Origin: a bacterium
GTDB taxonomy: Bacteria > Spirochaetota > Spirochaetia > Treponematales > Rectinemataceae
Direction of reading: 5' to 3'
DNA length: 7,213 nt
Assembly (NCBI GenBank): GCA_021813065.1
Contig: JAKALZ010000089.1
Coordinates: forward strand, 1 to 7,213
Positions 1 to 6,158 of this stretch are shown one piece after another. The notes beneath the pieces are model-generated. The model saw only the letters and a program-made list of their open reading frames with translations, was not told the origin of the DNA and did not search any database. Both the position numbers and the translations under genes were made by a program. How positions within the stretch are numbered: the first letter of the stretch is position 1; every line of letters begins with the position of its first letter.

Positions 1-1
1 C

Positions 2-1381
2 GATCTCCTCATCGCGCCGGATTATTTTTCGCTCAAGGACAGGCTCGCCTCGCTCTGGGACGCCCGCGCGCGGTTCGACGACCTTCATTGGCTCGCGGCG
101 CTACCACAAGGCGTAAAGAGCATCGGCGGTTACGCCTCCTGGTATAACCACTACACCGACATCGATGAGCGCATCATCGCCGAAGATCTCGCGGCGATTC
201 GTTCCAACAACAACTTCGTCAATGCGTACTTTATACGCCGCGGAGCGCCCGCCGTGTTTCAAATCGACGATGGCTGGCAGACTATGGTCGGCGACTGGAC
301 CGCGCACGCGACGAAATTTCCTGGAGGCATGGCCCTCATGGCCGAGCGTATCCAGCAGCAGGGCCTCATTCCCGGATTATGGCTCGCGCCATTTCTCCTC
401 AGGCCAGACTCCGAAACGGCGCGCGCCCACCCCGAGTGGCTTCTCCGCGATACAAAGGGGAAACCTGTAAAAGCAGGCTGGAATCCCAATTGGGGCGGCG
501 ATGTGTGGTGCCTCGATCTCTCTCTTCCAAAGGTTGAGGGCTACCTTGTTCAGCTTTTCGACACGGCCGTGAATAGCTGGGGCTTTCGCTATCTAAAACT
601 CGATTTTCTCTACGCGGGTCTCGTGCGGGGCGCCTTCGCGGGGCAAAAGGGCGGAGCTTGGCAGCATTACGCGCGGATTATGGCGCGCATGCTCGATTTC
701 TCTCGTGCCAAGGATGGCGCGCCTGTAGCCTTTCTCTCCTGCGGCGCGCCTATCGAGTCGACCGCGCCTTTCATGCCTCTCATGCGCTCGGGCGCCGACA
801 CGAGGGAGCACTGGGAGTGGCCACAGCTTAAGCTTATCGGCCACCAGGGACGCCCCTCCGCTAAAATGAACATGCGCGACAGCATCGGGCGCGCTCTCCT
901 CGACAAAACGCTTCTTCTCTGCGATCCCGATGTCATCTTCTGCCGCACCGAGCGCACGAGTCTCCGCGATACCGAAAAGTTCCTTGTGGGCATCACGGCG
1001 GCGATGTTCGGCTCTCAGCTCATGATCTCCGACGATCCCGCCCGCTTCGGAACGTCGCAATCTTCAAGAGACAGAATGAGCGAATCTGAGTTCACCGAGC
1101 AGCTCATCGAGTGGCTCTCGAAGCTCGGCGACCGTGAATTCGCGGTGCAGCGCAGCGCCCACCGCTCGCCGGAGGTCTACCACTTCTCCTCGCGCGATGG
1201 ATCGATCTACGGTGGCATCAATCTTTCTGACCGGATGAATCATTTTATGTCGGCAAAAGCGCCGCCAAGCGCCGATGCTGAAGGGAGCGCGCCATCTACG
1301 TTGTGCGCCGCTAGTGCATCAAGGGGAGCGGCAGGCGCGATCCCTATTCCTCCGCACTCGCTCCTGATTTTTGGCGCGTAG
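2..1381 (+). CDS. Alpha-galactosidase, GH36-type (5' partial)
   Basis: Likely hydrolyses terminal alpha-1,6-galactosides (melibiose, raffinose family); no signal peptide can be judged because the N-terminus is outside the window. The frame is open from base 2 to the TAG at 1379-1381, giving 459 visible residues. A (beta/alpha)8-barrel of clan GH-D is recognisable from its motifs in order: GYASWYNHYTDI at the barrel entry, FQIDDGW (Asp89-Asp90), GLWLAPF, HPEW, WCLDLSLPKVEGYL and YLKLDFLYAG. The Asp in KLDF (D201) is the expected nucleophile, and D266 in MRSGAD is the expected acid/base. K199, C247 and R262 are spaced like substrate-contact residues of Thermotoga GalA (recalled, not aligned). 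The C-terminus is a short beta domain ending in the family-like IPPHSLLIF, preceded by an Ala/Ser/Pro-rich loop. The GTG at 254 lies inside the barrel and is not the start. Family assignment is secure; exact substrate is inferred. Confidence 0.88.
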   Translation, partial: DLLIAPDYFSLKDRLASLWDARARFDDLHWLAALPQGVKSIGGYASWYNHYTDIDERIIAEDLAAIRSNNNFVNAYFIRRGAPAVFQIDDGWQTMVGDWTAHATKFPGGMALMAERIQQQGLIPGLWLAPFLLRPDSETARAHPEWLLRDTKGKPVKAGWNPNWGGDVWCLDLSLPKVEGYLVQLFDTAVNSWGFRYLKLDFLYAGLVRGAFAGQKGGAWQHYARIMARMLDFSRAKDGAPVAFLSCGAPIESTAPFMPLMRSGADTREHWEWPQLKLIGHQGRPSAKMNMRDSIGRALLDKTLLLCDPDVIFCRTERTSLRDTEKFLVGITAAMFGSQLMISDDPARFGTSQSSRDRMSESEFTEQLIEWLSKLGDREFAVQRSAHRSPEVYHFSSRDGSIYGGINLSDRMNHFMSAKAPPSADAEGSAPSTLCAASASRGAAGAIPIPPHSLLIFGA

Positions 1382-1390
1382 AGCGAGCGC

Positions 1391-1401
1391 GCACTAAGTG
1401 C
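1391..1401. repeat. Short palindrome between galactosidase and ppaC
   Basis: The arms GCACT and AGTGC are perfect inverted repeats around a single A. With a one-base centre it cannot fold as a normal RNA hairpin, so if it matters it would be a DNA-binding site. A 7-bp direct repeat CAAAGCG (1412-1418 and 1421-1427) follows at once. Both lie 50 bases or less before the ppaC ribosome binding site. Such short matches can occur by chance in GC-rich DNA. Confidence 0.25.
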
Positions 1402-1428
1402 ACGCATCGTACAAAGCGCGCAAAGCGT

Positions 1429-1434
1429 TACAAT
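1429..1434 (+). promoter_or_regulatory. Possible -10 element of ppaC
   Basis: TACAAT matches the sigma-70 -10 consensus at five of six positions and lies just before the ppaC ribosome binding site. No convincing -35 is found 16-18 bases upstream (the bases at 1406-1411 are ATCGTA). A start point near 1441 would leave only about 15 bases of leader. ppaC could equally be read through from the galactosidase gene, as no terminator lies between them. Confidence 0.25.
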
Positions 1435-1442
1435 CCACGCAA

Positions 1443-1449
1443 GAGAGGA
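1443..1449 (+). promoter_or_regulatory. Ribosome binding site of ppaC
   Basis: GAGAGGA, with AGGA six bases before the ATG at 1456, is a good Shine-Dalgarno match and fixes the ppaC start. Confidence 0.7.
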
Positions 1450-1455
1450 ACGGAA

Positions 1456-3108
1456 ATGTCTAAGATAATTTACGTCATCGGTCACAAGAACCCCGACACC
1501 GACTCAGTGGTCGCCGCGGCCTCCTACGCGGCGCTCAAGCGCGCGCAGGGGCAAACGCATGTGCGCGCGGCCCGGGCTGGCGCCGCCAATCCCCAGACTG
1601 AGTATATTTTTCAGCGCTTTGGTGTTCCTCTCCCCGATTTCATCCCAGATCTCATCCCAAAGGCCGAGTACTATATCGACAGCGCTCCCCCGGTCATCAA
1701 CGAGAGCGCGCCTCTCTGGGAGGCGCTCGCCCAGCTCGAAAAATCTCCCCGACAAGTCATGCCTATCGTCGATGACGATGGGCACTACAAGGGTCTTTTC
1801 TATTACAATTCGTTCGCGAAAAACATTCTTGCCAAGATCAATCCGCACCGCAAAGCGGTGATCGCGACCTCGATCAACCACCTCATCGCGACGATCAAAG
1901 CGCAACCTCTCGTGGCGGGGAGCGCGGGTTCGATGTTCAACGGGCGCATCGTCGTCGCTTCGCTCTCGGATGAGCGCTTTAAGGACTACATTTCATCCGA
2001 ACCCGCGCACAACAAGGTCGTGCTCGTGGGCGACCGCGAGGAAGTCATGCGCACCGCCATCGCTGCGGGAGTGCGCGCCCTCATCATAACGAACGGCTTT
2101 ATTCCCTCGAAGGAGATCGCCTACCTCGCCGAAGCCAAGGGCGTCGCGGTGCTGATCTCGTCCTACGACACTTCGTCGACATCACTTCTCGCGCTTTACT
2201 CGACGCCTGTGACCAGCGTGGCGGACACCTCTGTCGCGCCCCTTGGCCCTCGAGATTTCATGAAGACTGTCCGGCACGCCATCTCGGAGTCCGCCGCGCG
2301 CGCGGTTCCCATTGTCGACGAAAATCAGCGCGTGCTAGGGCTTCTCACGGAGGGCGATCTCATTCGCGAGCCCAACATCGAGCTCATCCTCGTCGATCAC
2401 CACGAATTTGGGCAGGCGGTCGACGGCATCCAGAACTACTGCATCCTCGAAGTGATCGACCATCACCGCATCGGCACGTTCTCGACCGCCTACCCCATCA
2501 CCTTCATCAACCGTGTGGTCGGATCGACCAGCACCATTGTCGCTTCGATGTATCTCGAGACGAAAACCCCGCTCGACAAGAGCATCGCTTCGATCCTCCT
2601 CTGCGGCATCCTCTCGGACACGCTTGTGCTCAAGTCGGCGACGACGACCGATGTGGACCGCGAGCTTGCGGACTACTTGGCGAGCATCACGGATCTGTCG
2701 ATTGAGGAAGTAGGGCGCGACATCATGGCCTCGGCTTCGCTCGCCGCGCGTCTGCCCATCGACCAGCTGCTGCGCATGGATCGGAAAGAGTACGAGGTGC
2801 AAAGAAAGAAGCTTACCGTGAGCCAGATCGAGTTGACGAATTCGCAAGAGTTGCTCGCCCGCCAGGAAGAAGTACTTGCGGGACTCTCGCGTATCCGCAC
2901 GGAGACCGGGGCTTACCTCGCGGCACTCATGGCCACCGACATCACTAAACTCGAGAGCCTGCTCTACATCAGCGCAGAACACGAATTCTACGCGTACCTC
3001 AGCTATCCAATGCAGCAGCAGGGCGTATATATATTGAAGGATGTGCTTTCCAGAAAGAAGCAGCTCATGCCGGCGCTGACCGAGATGGTGCAATCCGCGC
3101 TCAGTTGA
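1456..3108 (+). CDS. ppaC: Mn-dependent inorganic pyrophosphatase, CBS/DRTGG type (family II)
   Basis: Cytoplasmic family II pyrophosphatase that hydrolyses PPi to two phosphates, pulling biosynthetic reactions forward. At 550 residues it is far longer than the roughly 310-residue simple form because a regulatory insert splits the DHH domain. Order: DHH part 1 (GHKNPDTDS, with metal ligands H10, D14, D16), CBS1 at about 70-127, a DRTGG-like domain at about 135-240, CBS2 at about 250-308, DHH part 2 (LVDHHE, D314; VIDHHRIG, H336-H337; GILSDT, D388), then the DHHA2 domain from about 412 that binds substrate. All expected metal ligands are present, so the enzyme should be active. In characterised relatives the CBS insert binds adenine nucleotides (AMP/ADP inhibit; ATP or Ap4A can activate), so this enzyme probably senses energy charge. 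The start is set by an ATG with a good ribosome binding site. The upstream galactosidase is on the same strand but functionally unrelated. A stem-loop covers the stop codon. Confidence 0.95.
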   Translation: MSKIIYVIGHKNPDTDSVVAAASYAALKRAQGQTHVRAARAGAANPQTEYIFQRFGVPLPDFIPDLIPKAEYYIDSAPPVINESAPLWEALAQLEKSPRQVMPIVDDDGHYKGLFYYNSFAKNILAKINPHRKAVIATSINHLIATIKAQPLVAGSAGSMFNGRIVVASLSDERFKDYISSEPAHNKVVLVGDREEVMRTAIAAGVRALIITNGFIPSKEIAYLAEAKGVAVLISSYDTSSTSLLALYSTPVTSVADTSVAPLGPRDFMKTVRHAISESAARAVPIVDENQRVLGLLTEGDLIREPNIELILVDHHEFGQAVDGIQNYCILEVIDHHRIGTFSTAYPITFINRVVGSTSTIVASMYLETKTPLDKSIASILLCGILSDTLVLKSATTTDVDRELADYLASITDLSIEEVGRDIMASASLAARLPIDQLLRMDRKEYEVQRKKLTVSQIELTNSQELLARQEEVLAGLSRIRTETGAYLAALMATDITKLESLLYISAEHEFYAYLSYPMQQQGVYILKDVLSRKKQLMPALTEMVQSALS

Positions 3109-3117
3109 CACTGAGCG
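3098..3117 (+). terminator. Perfect stem-loop over the ppaC stop codon
   Basis: The arms CGCTCAGT (3098-3105) and ACTGAGCG (3110-3117) pair over 8 bp with a 4-base loop TGAC, and the stop codon TGA (3106-3108) lies wholly in the loop. There is no T-run after it, so it is not a textbook intrinsic terminator. It may end or protect the ppaC 3' end in a factor-dependent way. It also folds from the other strand, where it would be the far end of traB-operon read-through. Confidence 0.45.
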
Positions 3118-3129
3118 GCACGTGGCCGC
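3115..3129 (+). repeat. Second, overlapping inverted repeat after ppaC
   Basis: GCGGC (3115-3119) pairs with GCCGC (3125-3129) around ACGTG. Its left arm shares three bases (3115-3117) with the right arm of the stop-codon hairpin, so both cannot form fully at once. It has no T-run. It may be part of the convergent-gene 3' region or chance in GC-rich sequence. Confidence 0.3.
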
Positions 3130-3193
3130 ACAGCCAAGGCGCGCCATGCTCGCAAAGCCACGAAGCGCGTTCGCCCGCTCGTCGCGCCGCTGC

Positions 3194-3224
3194 AAAAAAC
3201 TTCCGCGCGCTCACGAGCTCGCGG
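3194..3224 (-). terminator. Rho-independent terminator of the hprK-to-traB operon
   Basis: Read on the minus strand, CCGCG pairs with CGCGG, then an A-G mismatch, then GCT pairs with AGC around a CGTG loop. The bases AAG and a run of six T (3194-3199 on the plus strand) follow. It begins 45 bases after the stop of the TraB-family gene. This is the only clear stem-plus-T-run seen behind any of the minus-strand genes, which supports a single transcription unit ending here. Confidence 0.65.
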
Positions 3225-3240
3225 CCTTGCCGCCTTGCCG
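3225..3240. repeat. Tandem octamer CCTTGCCG x2
   Basis: CCTTGCCG occurs twice head to tail (3225-3232 and 3233-3240) and is followed by a diverged CTTCGCGG. It directly abuts the terminator stem. It could be a remnant of a GC-rich dispersed intergenic repeat; one copy of the locus cannot show this. Confidence 0.4.
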
Positions 3241-3269
3241 CTTCGCGGAGCAGAGGTTGGCGCGTCAGC

Positions 3270-4448
3270 CTACCCGAGCACCTTCGAGGCGAGCACGGGC
3301 AGCGCGATAAAGTTGCCTATCATTCCGCCGAAGCTCGACATGAAAAACACGAGAAGAATGTGGGTAATTCGGTTCTTATAAAACCCTTTGAAGTTCGTGA
3401 CATCGTCGGCGAGGGTTTCGGCGTCGGCCACCGTGGGCTTCTTGAAATGCGCTTCGATGACCGCCGCGAAGAGTCCTATCGCGAGCACAGGATTGAGCGT
3501 CGCCACGGGCGCGAGCAGGAATGATCCGAGTATCGTGAGCGGATGGGCGAGGCACAGCAGCGATCCGAGCGCCGCCAGCGATCCGTTCAGCAGTATCCAC
3601 CGCAGCACCATGGTCAGGCTCGCCTGGCCCCCAGCGCGAAAAAATCCGAGCACGATGAGGGCGACGATAATGGCGGGTATGAGCCAGCCCGCCGATTTCG
3701 CGAACCAGCCCGGCTGCGGCATGCGCTCGATATCCGAGACATCGGCGCGCGCTTCGCCCCGCGAGAGTTTTCCGAGCCACATCTCGATGCCGTTCATGTG
3801 GCCCGCGCCCACCACGGCAACCACCTTCTGCTCGGCGGTCTGGAATATTTTCGTCGCGAGGTAGCGGTCGCGCTCGTCGATGAGGACTTCCTTCACTGAG
3901 GGCATGAATTCCGCCATCTCGTTCATCATGTGCTCGAGTTCGTTGCCCTCTTTCAGTTTTTCGAGATCATCTTCGCTCAGCTTTTCGCGCGAGAAGGCCG
4001 ACTCGACGAGGCTGGCGAGGAGTTTCGACTTGTTCCAGAAGTTCGACTTTGCCCAGGCGCGCTTGAGCGTGAGCTGCACTTCGCGGTCGATTGGCGACCA
4101 GGGTATGCCCATCTCGTCGGCGGTCTGGATGGCGGCCAGCATCTCCTCGCCGGGCTTCGTGCCGAGATCCGCTCCGAGCCGCTTCTGAAAGCCCGCGAGG
4201 GCCAGATTCGCGAGGAGGAGGAAGCCCTTGCCTTCTTTGAGTACCTTTATGATATCGAGGCTCTCCCAGCGGCTTTCCTGCTTGATGGACTGATAGCGCC
4301 CCATGTCGATCTCGACGCAGACGCGCTGCGGCTGCTGCTCGCGGATGGTCGCTTTGGCTTCTTCGATGCTCTCTTTGGAGATGTGGGCGGTACCGACGAG
4401 GATGATGGTTCTCTCGCCGAGTTGAATGGTCCTCACTGTCTGCGGCAT
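3270..4448 (-). CDS. TraB/PrgY (TIKI-superfamily) membrane protein
   Basis: 392-residue TraB-family protein, the usual length for the bacterial members. The N-terminal domain (1-240) carries the superfamily landmarks: GTAHIS (H22), CVEIDMGR (E46, R51) and VVGAGHMNGI (H217). These match the putative metal-dependent protease core shared with TIKI and PrgY. The C-terminal third is strongly hydrophobic, with likely membrane spans at about 254-270, 281-300, 303-333 (long, perhaps two) and 361-386, so the catalytic-like domain is anchored in the membrane. The enterococcal homologue PrgY limits pheromone signalling; the role in other bacteria is unknown and I assign none. The open frame extends to 4988, but that part overlaps holA in another frame and is Arg-rich nonsense. 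The ATG at 4448 has GTAGGA six bases upstream and starts 14 bases after the holA stop, so it is very probably the true start. It is the last gene before the terminator. Confidence 0.88.
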   Translation of the reverse strand: MPQTVRTIQLGERTIILVGTAHISKESIEEAKATIREQQPQRVCVEIDMGRYQSIKQESRWESLDIIKVLKEGKGFLLLANLALAGFQKRLGADLGTKPGEEMLAAIQTADEMGIPWSPIDREVQLTLKRAWAKSNFWNKSKLLASLVESAFSREKLSEDDLEKLKEGNELEHMMNEMAEFMPSVKEVLIDERDRYLATKIFQTAEQKVVAVVGAGHMNGIEMWLGKLSRGEARADVSDIERMPQPGWFAKSAGWLIPAIIVALIVLGFFRAGGQASLTMVLRWILLNGSLAALGSLLCLAHPLTILGSFLLAPVATLNPVLAIGLFAAVIEAHFKKPTVADAETLADDVTNFKGFYKNRITHILLVFFMSSFGGMIGNFIALPVLASKVLG

Positions 4449-4454
4449 ATCGTG

Positions 4455-4460
4455 TCCTAC
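4455..4460 (-). promoter_or_regulatory. Ribosome binding site of the TraB-family gene
   Basis: GTAGGA on the minus strand, six bases before the ATG at 4448, within the 14-base gap after the holA stop codon. It decides between this start and the much longer open frame upstream. Confidence 0.65.
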
Positions 4461-4462
4461 GT

Positions 4463-5497
4463 TCAGAATTGGGGATACAGTCCGCGCTCGCTCCAGCCGG
4501 CGGCCGCGAGTCCCCGTCCTTTTTCGGTGATTATAGAGGTAATGAGAAGATGCAGCAATTGCCGCTCGAAGGCCGACCCAAGCGGGCCGCGTATGGCTGC
4601 CTCGGTCTCCGAGAGCGCCACGATGATTGTGCGTATGTCCTCGGAGGTATAGTGCCGCAGCGCGGCGCGGAGTTGGCGCTGCACGGTTTTTGAGCGCGCC
4701 TGCTCGCGGAGGCAGACTTCGTCGAAGCGTTCGCCGAGGGAGACGGCGCCTGAGATGCGCCCGAGACGCCTGAAGCTCCAGATAAGGGCGGCGATGATCT
4801 GGTTGCCGTCGCCGCGCCGCGCGTCGAGCACGCTGTCGAGCACTTCGAGGGCGGTCTCGAGCTCGCCTTGGCTTATTCTGTCGAAGAGGCTGAACGCGTC
4901 TTCGGGCTTTGAGCGCAGGATAGCCGCCTCGACATCTTCCGCCGAGAGCGCGCTCCCGCGCGCGAAGCTCGAGCTCAAAATAAGGCATGCCGCCCTGAGC
5001 GACGCCGTGTCGTGCGGCACAAGCTCCAGGAGCGCTTCAACCGCCTCAGAACCCGCGGAGAGCTCTTCGCTTCCCAGCTCGCGGCGTATCCACCCCGCGA
5101 GCTCGCTCTCGAACATCTCAAAGAAAGTCTTGCGGCAGTCCGATGGAATAGCCTTTTCGAGGGGTTTTGGCGCTGAATAGCCTTCGGTTTCGAGGATGAG
5201 CACGGTCTGTTCAGATGGGGCGGCGCAGTATTTCGCGAGGGCGTCGATATCAGCCTTCAGGTCGACCTGGTCTATGTTGCGAAATTCGACGATAACCCAC
5301 GACGCGAAGAGCGAAGCGTTCCGCAGGAGCGCGAGCGCGTCGGCGACAGTGGCGTCTCCCGCGTAGAGCCTGTGCAGCTCCGGTTCGTCGCCTCCGAGCT
5401 TGCGCGCTTTCGCGACAATGTCAGCGACAAAAGACTCTTTCAGCCCTATTTCTGGCCCTGTGAGTATCCACGCCGGAGGAAGACGCTGTCCAGCCAT
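4463..5497 (-). CDS. holA: DNA polymerase III subunit delta (clamp loader)
   Basis: Clamp-loader subunit that opens the beta sliding clamp for loading on primed DNA; essential for replication. 344 residues, the normal size for the family. The N-terminal domain (about 1-140) is a RecA-like fold with a degenerate nucleotide site, as usual for delta (GPEIGLKESF at 14-23 instead of a Walker A). The SLFAS at 62-66, with L63 and F64, matches the beta-binding wedge of E. coli delta (SLFAS). The middle segment has KPEDAFSLFDRISQGE (197-212) and the following ALEVLDSVLDARRGDG, then AALIWSFRRL (236-245), the typical delta domain III pattern. The start ATG lies four bases after the lexA stop; its AGGAG is 11 bases upstream inside the last lexA codons, a slightly long spacing that suggests translational coupling. 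Divergent sequence is normal for HolA. Co-transcription with lexA is the notable feature. Confidence 0.92.
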   Translation of the reverse strand: MAGQRLPPAWILTGPEIGLKESFVADIVAKARKLGGDEPELHRLYAGDATVADALALLRNASLFASWVIVEFRNIDQVDLKADIDALAKYCAAPSEQTVLILETEGYSAPKPLEKAIPSDCRKTFFEMFESELAGWIRRELGSEELSAGSEAVEALLELVPHDTASLRAACLILSSSFARGSALSAEDVEAAILRSKPEDAFSLFDRISQGELETALEVLDSVLDARRGDGNQIIAALIWSFRRLGRISGAVSLGERFDEVCLREQARSKTVQRQLRAALRHYTSEDIRTIIVALSETEAAIRGPLGSAFERQLLHLLITSIITEKGRGLAAAGWSERGLYPQF

Positions 5498-5501
5498 GGG
5501 C

Positions 5502-6104
5502 TCAGTAGCTCCTGTAGATGCCGCGGAGTTTGCCGAGTATCCTCAGGTCTTGCGTAAAAATAGGCGCGTAGCGTGGATTTTCAGCCTGAAGCCGGTAGCG
5601 GTTGTTCTCGATGTAGAAGCGTTTGAGCGTGACACTCTCTTCGAGCAGCGCCACTACGATATCGCCGTTTTTCGCGACTTCGGTCTGCTCGATAATCGCG
5701 ACATCGCCCGAAAGGATGCCCGCGCCAATCATGCTGTCGCCTTTGACTTTCAGGGCGAAGTGCGGAACGCGATTCTCGACGAGGTCCGAAGGGATCGCGA
5801 TAGTCCGCTCGAAATTTTCGTCCGCGAAAATAGGCTTGCCCGCGGCGATCTCGCCTAAAAGCGGAATTTGGACGACAGGCGTTTCATCCTCGGGCGGTGA
5901 GACAAGCTCGATGGACCGAGATCGCTTTTCGGAGGTCTTGATGCAGCCCTTCTTTTCGAGTGCTTTGAGGTGGTCGTAGGCGCCTTTGACCGAGATTGAG
6001 AACGCGCGCGCGGTTTCTCTCACGGTGGGCGGATAGTTGTTGGTTTGGATGTACTCGTGGATGAAGCCGAGAATCTCTTTTTGACGCGCGGTAAGGTCTT
6101 TCAA
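5502..6104 (-). CDS. lexA: LexA repressor (SOS regulator, self-cleaving)
   Basis: Represses DNA-damage genes; RecA filaments trigger self-cleavage. With the TTG start it has 200 residues (E. coli 202). The N-terminal winged helix (about 1-65) includes LTARQKEIL and PPTVRETARAFSISVKGAYDHLKALEKKG; its recognition helix (SVKGAYDHL) differs from both the E. coli and Bacillus types, so a different operator is expected. The C-terminal S24 peptidase domain has the cleavage site Ala88-Gly89 (EIAAGKP), catalytic Ser124 (GDSM) and Lys161 (TLKRF), spaced almost exactly as in E. coli (84-85, 119, 156). The start was chosen at TTG 6104-6102 because AGGAG lies six bases upstream and KDLTARQKEIL is the family-typical N-terminus. 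An 18-codon in-frame extension to 6158 would run through the promoter-like palindrome. Lies 60 bases after ptsH and four bases before holA. Confidence 0.94.
   Translation of the reverse strand: MKDLTARQKEILGFIHEYIQTNNYPPTVRETARAFSISVKGAYDHLKALEKKGCIKTSEKRSRSIELVSPPEDETPVVQIPLLGEIAAGKPIFADENFERTIAIPSDLVENRVPHFALKVKGDSMIGAGILSGDVAIIEQTEVAKNGDIVVALLEESVTLKRFYIENNRYRLQAENPRYAPIFTQDLRILGKLRGIYRSY
5509..5513 (-). promoter_or_regulatory. Ribosome binding site of holA, inside lexA
   Basis: AGGAG on the minus strand, 11 bases before the holA ATG, overlapping the final lexA codons. The spacing is longer than usual, consistent with coupling to lexA translation. Confidence 0.5.
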
Positions 6105-6110
6105 TGCGGG

Positions 6111-6115
6111 CTCCT
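6111..6115 (-). promoter_or_regulatory. Ribosome binding site that sets a TTG start for lexA
   Basis: AGGAG on the minus strand, six bases before the TTG at 6104. The upstream alternative starts have no comparable site, so this fixes the lexA start. Confidence 0.75.
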
Positions 6116-6140
6116 GTGCTCGTGTATAGTATACAGCACA
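6115..6140. promoter_or_regulatory. Putative LexA operator: nested inverted repeats
   Basis: TGTGCT (6115-6120) and AGCACA (6135-6140) are perfect inverted arms 14 bases apart. Inside lies a second perfect repeat, GTATA-G-TATAC (6124-6134), with a centre shifted by about 1.5 bases. The region covers the likely lexA -10 and touches the ribosome binding site. LexA proteins usually regulate their own gene through such a site. The half-site ACAG is present as in the E. coli box, but the CTGT partner is at the wrong distance, and the Bacillus GAAC/GTTC type is absent. Assignment as operator is inference from position and symmetry. Confidence 0.5.
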
Positions 6141-6158
6141 GATTCCGCGAATGTGCAA
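6128..6158 (-). promoter_or_regulatory. Likely lexA promoter
   Basis: On the minus strand, TTGCAC (6158-6153) is a plausible -35 and TATACT (6133-6128) a good -10, five of six to consensus, with a 19-base spacer that is longer than ideal. The -10 lies within the nested palindromes, a classic repression geometry. It sits between the ptsH stop and the lexA start, so lexA, holA and the TraB-family gene could be transcribed independently of hprK-ptsH. Confidence 0.45.

Larger units (their letters stand above)
3109..3269. other. Convergent intergenic region, ppaC / traB-family gene
   Basis: 161 bases between the two convergent stop codons. It contains the ends of the two stem-loops after ppaC, the terminator of the minus-strand operon (3194-3224) and a tandem octamer (3225-3240). 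Small open frames cross it, but none has a plausible ribosome binding site or recognisable product. I see no gene here. Confidence 0.6.

Noticed and set aside
593..1060. Antisense open frame within the galactosidase gene
   Set aside because: Lies opposite the catalytic barrel motifs and shows no family signature.
3160..3192. GCGCG...CGCGC possible stem in the convergent gap
   Set aside because: Long loop and no T-run on the plus strand; easily chance in this GC-rich stretch.
2335..3195. 286-residue open frame antisense to ppaC
   Set aside because: Shadow of GC-rich codons; Arg/Glu/Asp/His-rich composition with no recognisable motif, opposite a certain gene.
3930..4652. 240-residue open frame antisense to the TraB-family gene and the end of holA
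   Set aside because: Spans two genes on the other strand, low-complexity composition, no ribosome binding site or domain seen.
4449..4988. N-terminal extension of the TraB-family frame to 572 residues
   Set aside because: It overlaps holA in a different frame, is Arg/Ala-rich with no domain, and the ATG at 4448 has its own ribosome binding site and gives the usual family length.
5400..5858. Plus-strand open frame opposite lexA and holA
   Set aside because: Shadow frame crossing two confident genes; no domain recognised.
6114..6136. E. coli-type SOS box CTGT...ACAG
   Set aside because: Both half-sites occur but 15 bases apart instead of 8, so it is not a canonical box.
6105..6158. 18-codon N-terminal extension of LexA from a TTG at 6158
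   Set aside because: It runs through the promoter and palindrome, lacks a ribosome binding site and is not family-like; the TTG at 6104 has AGGAG at six bases.
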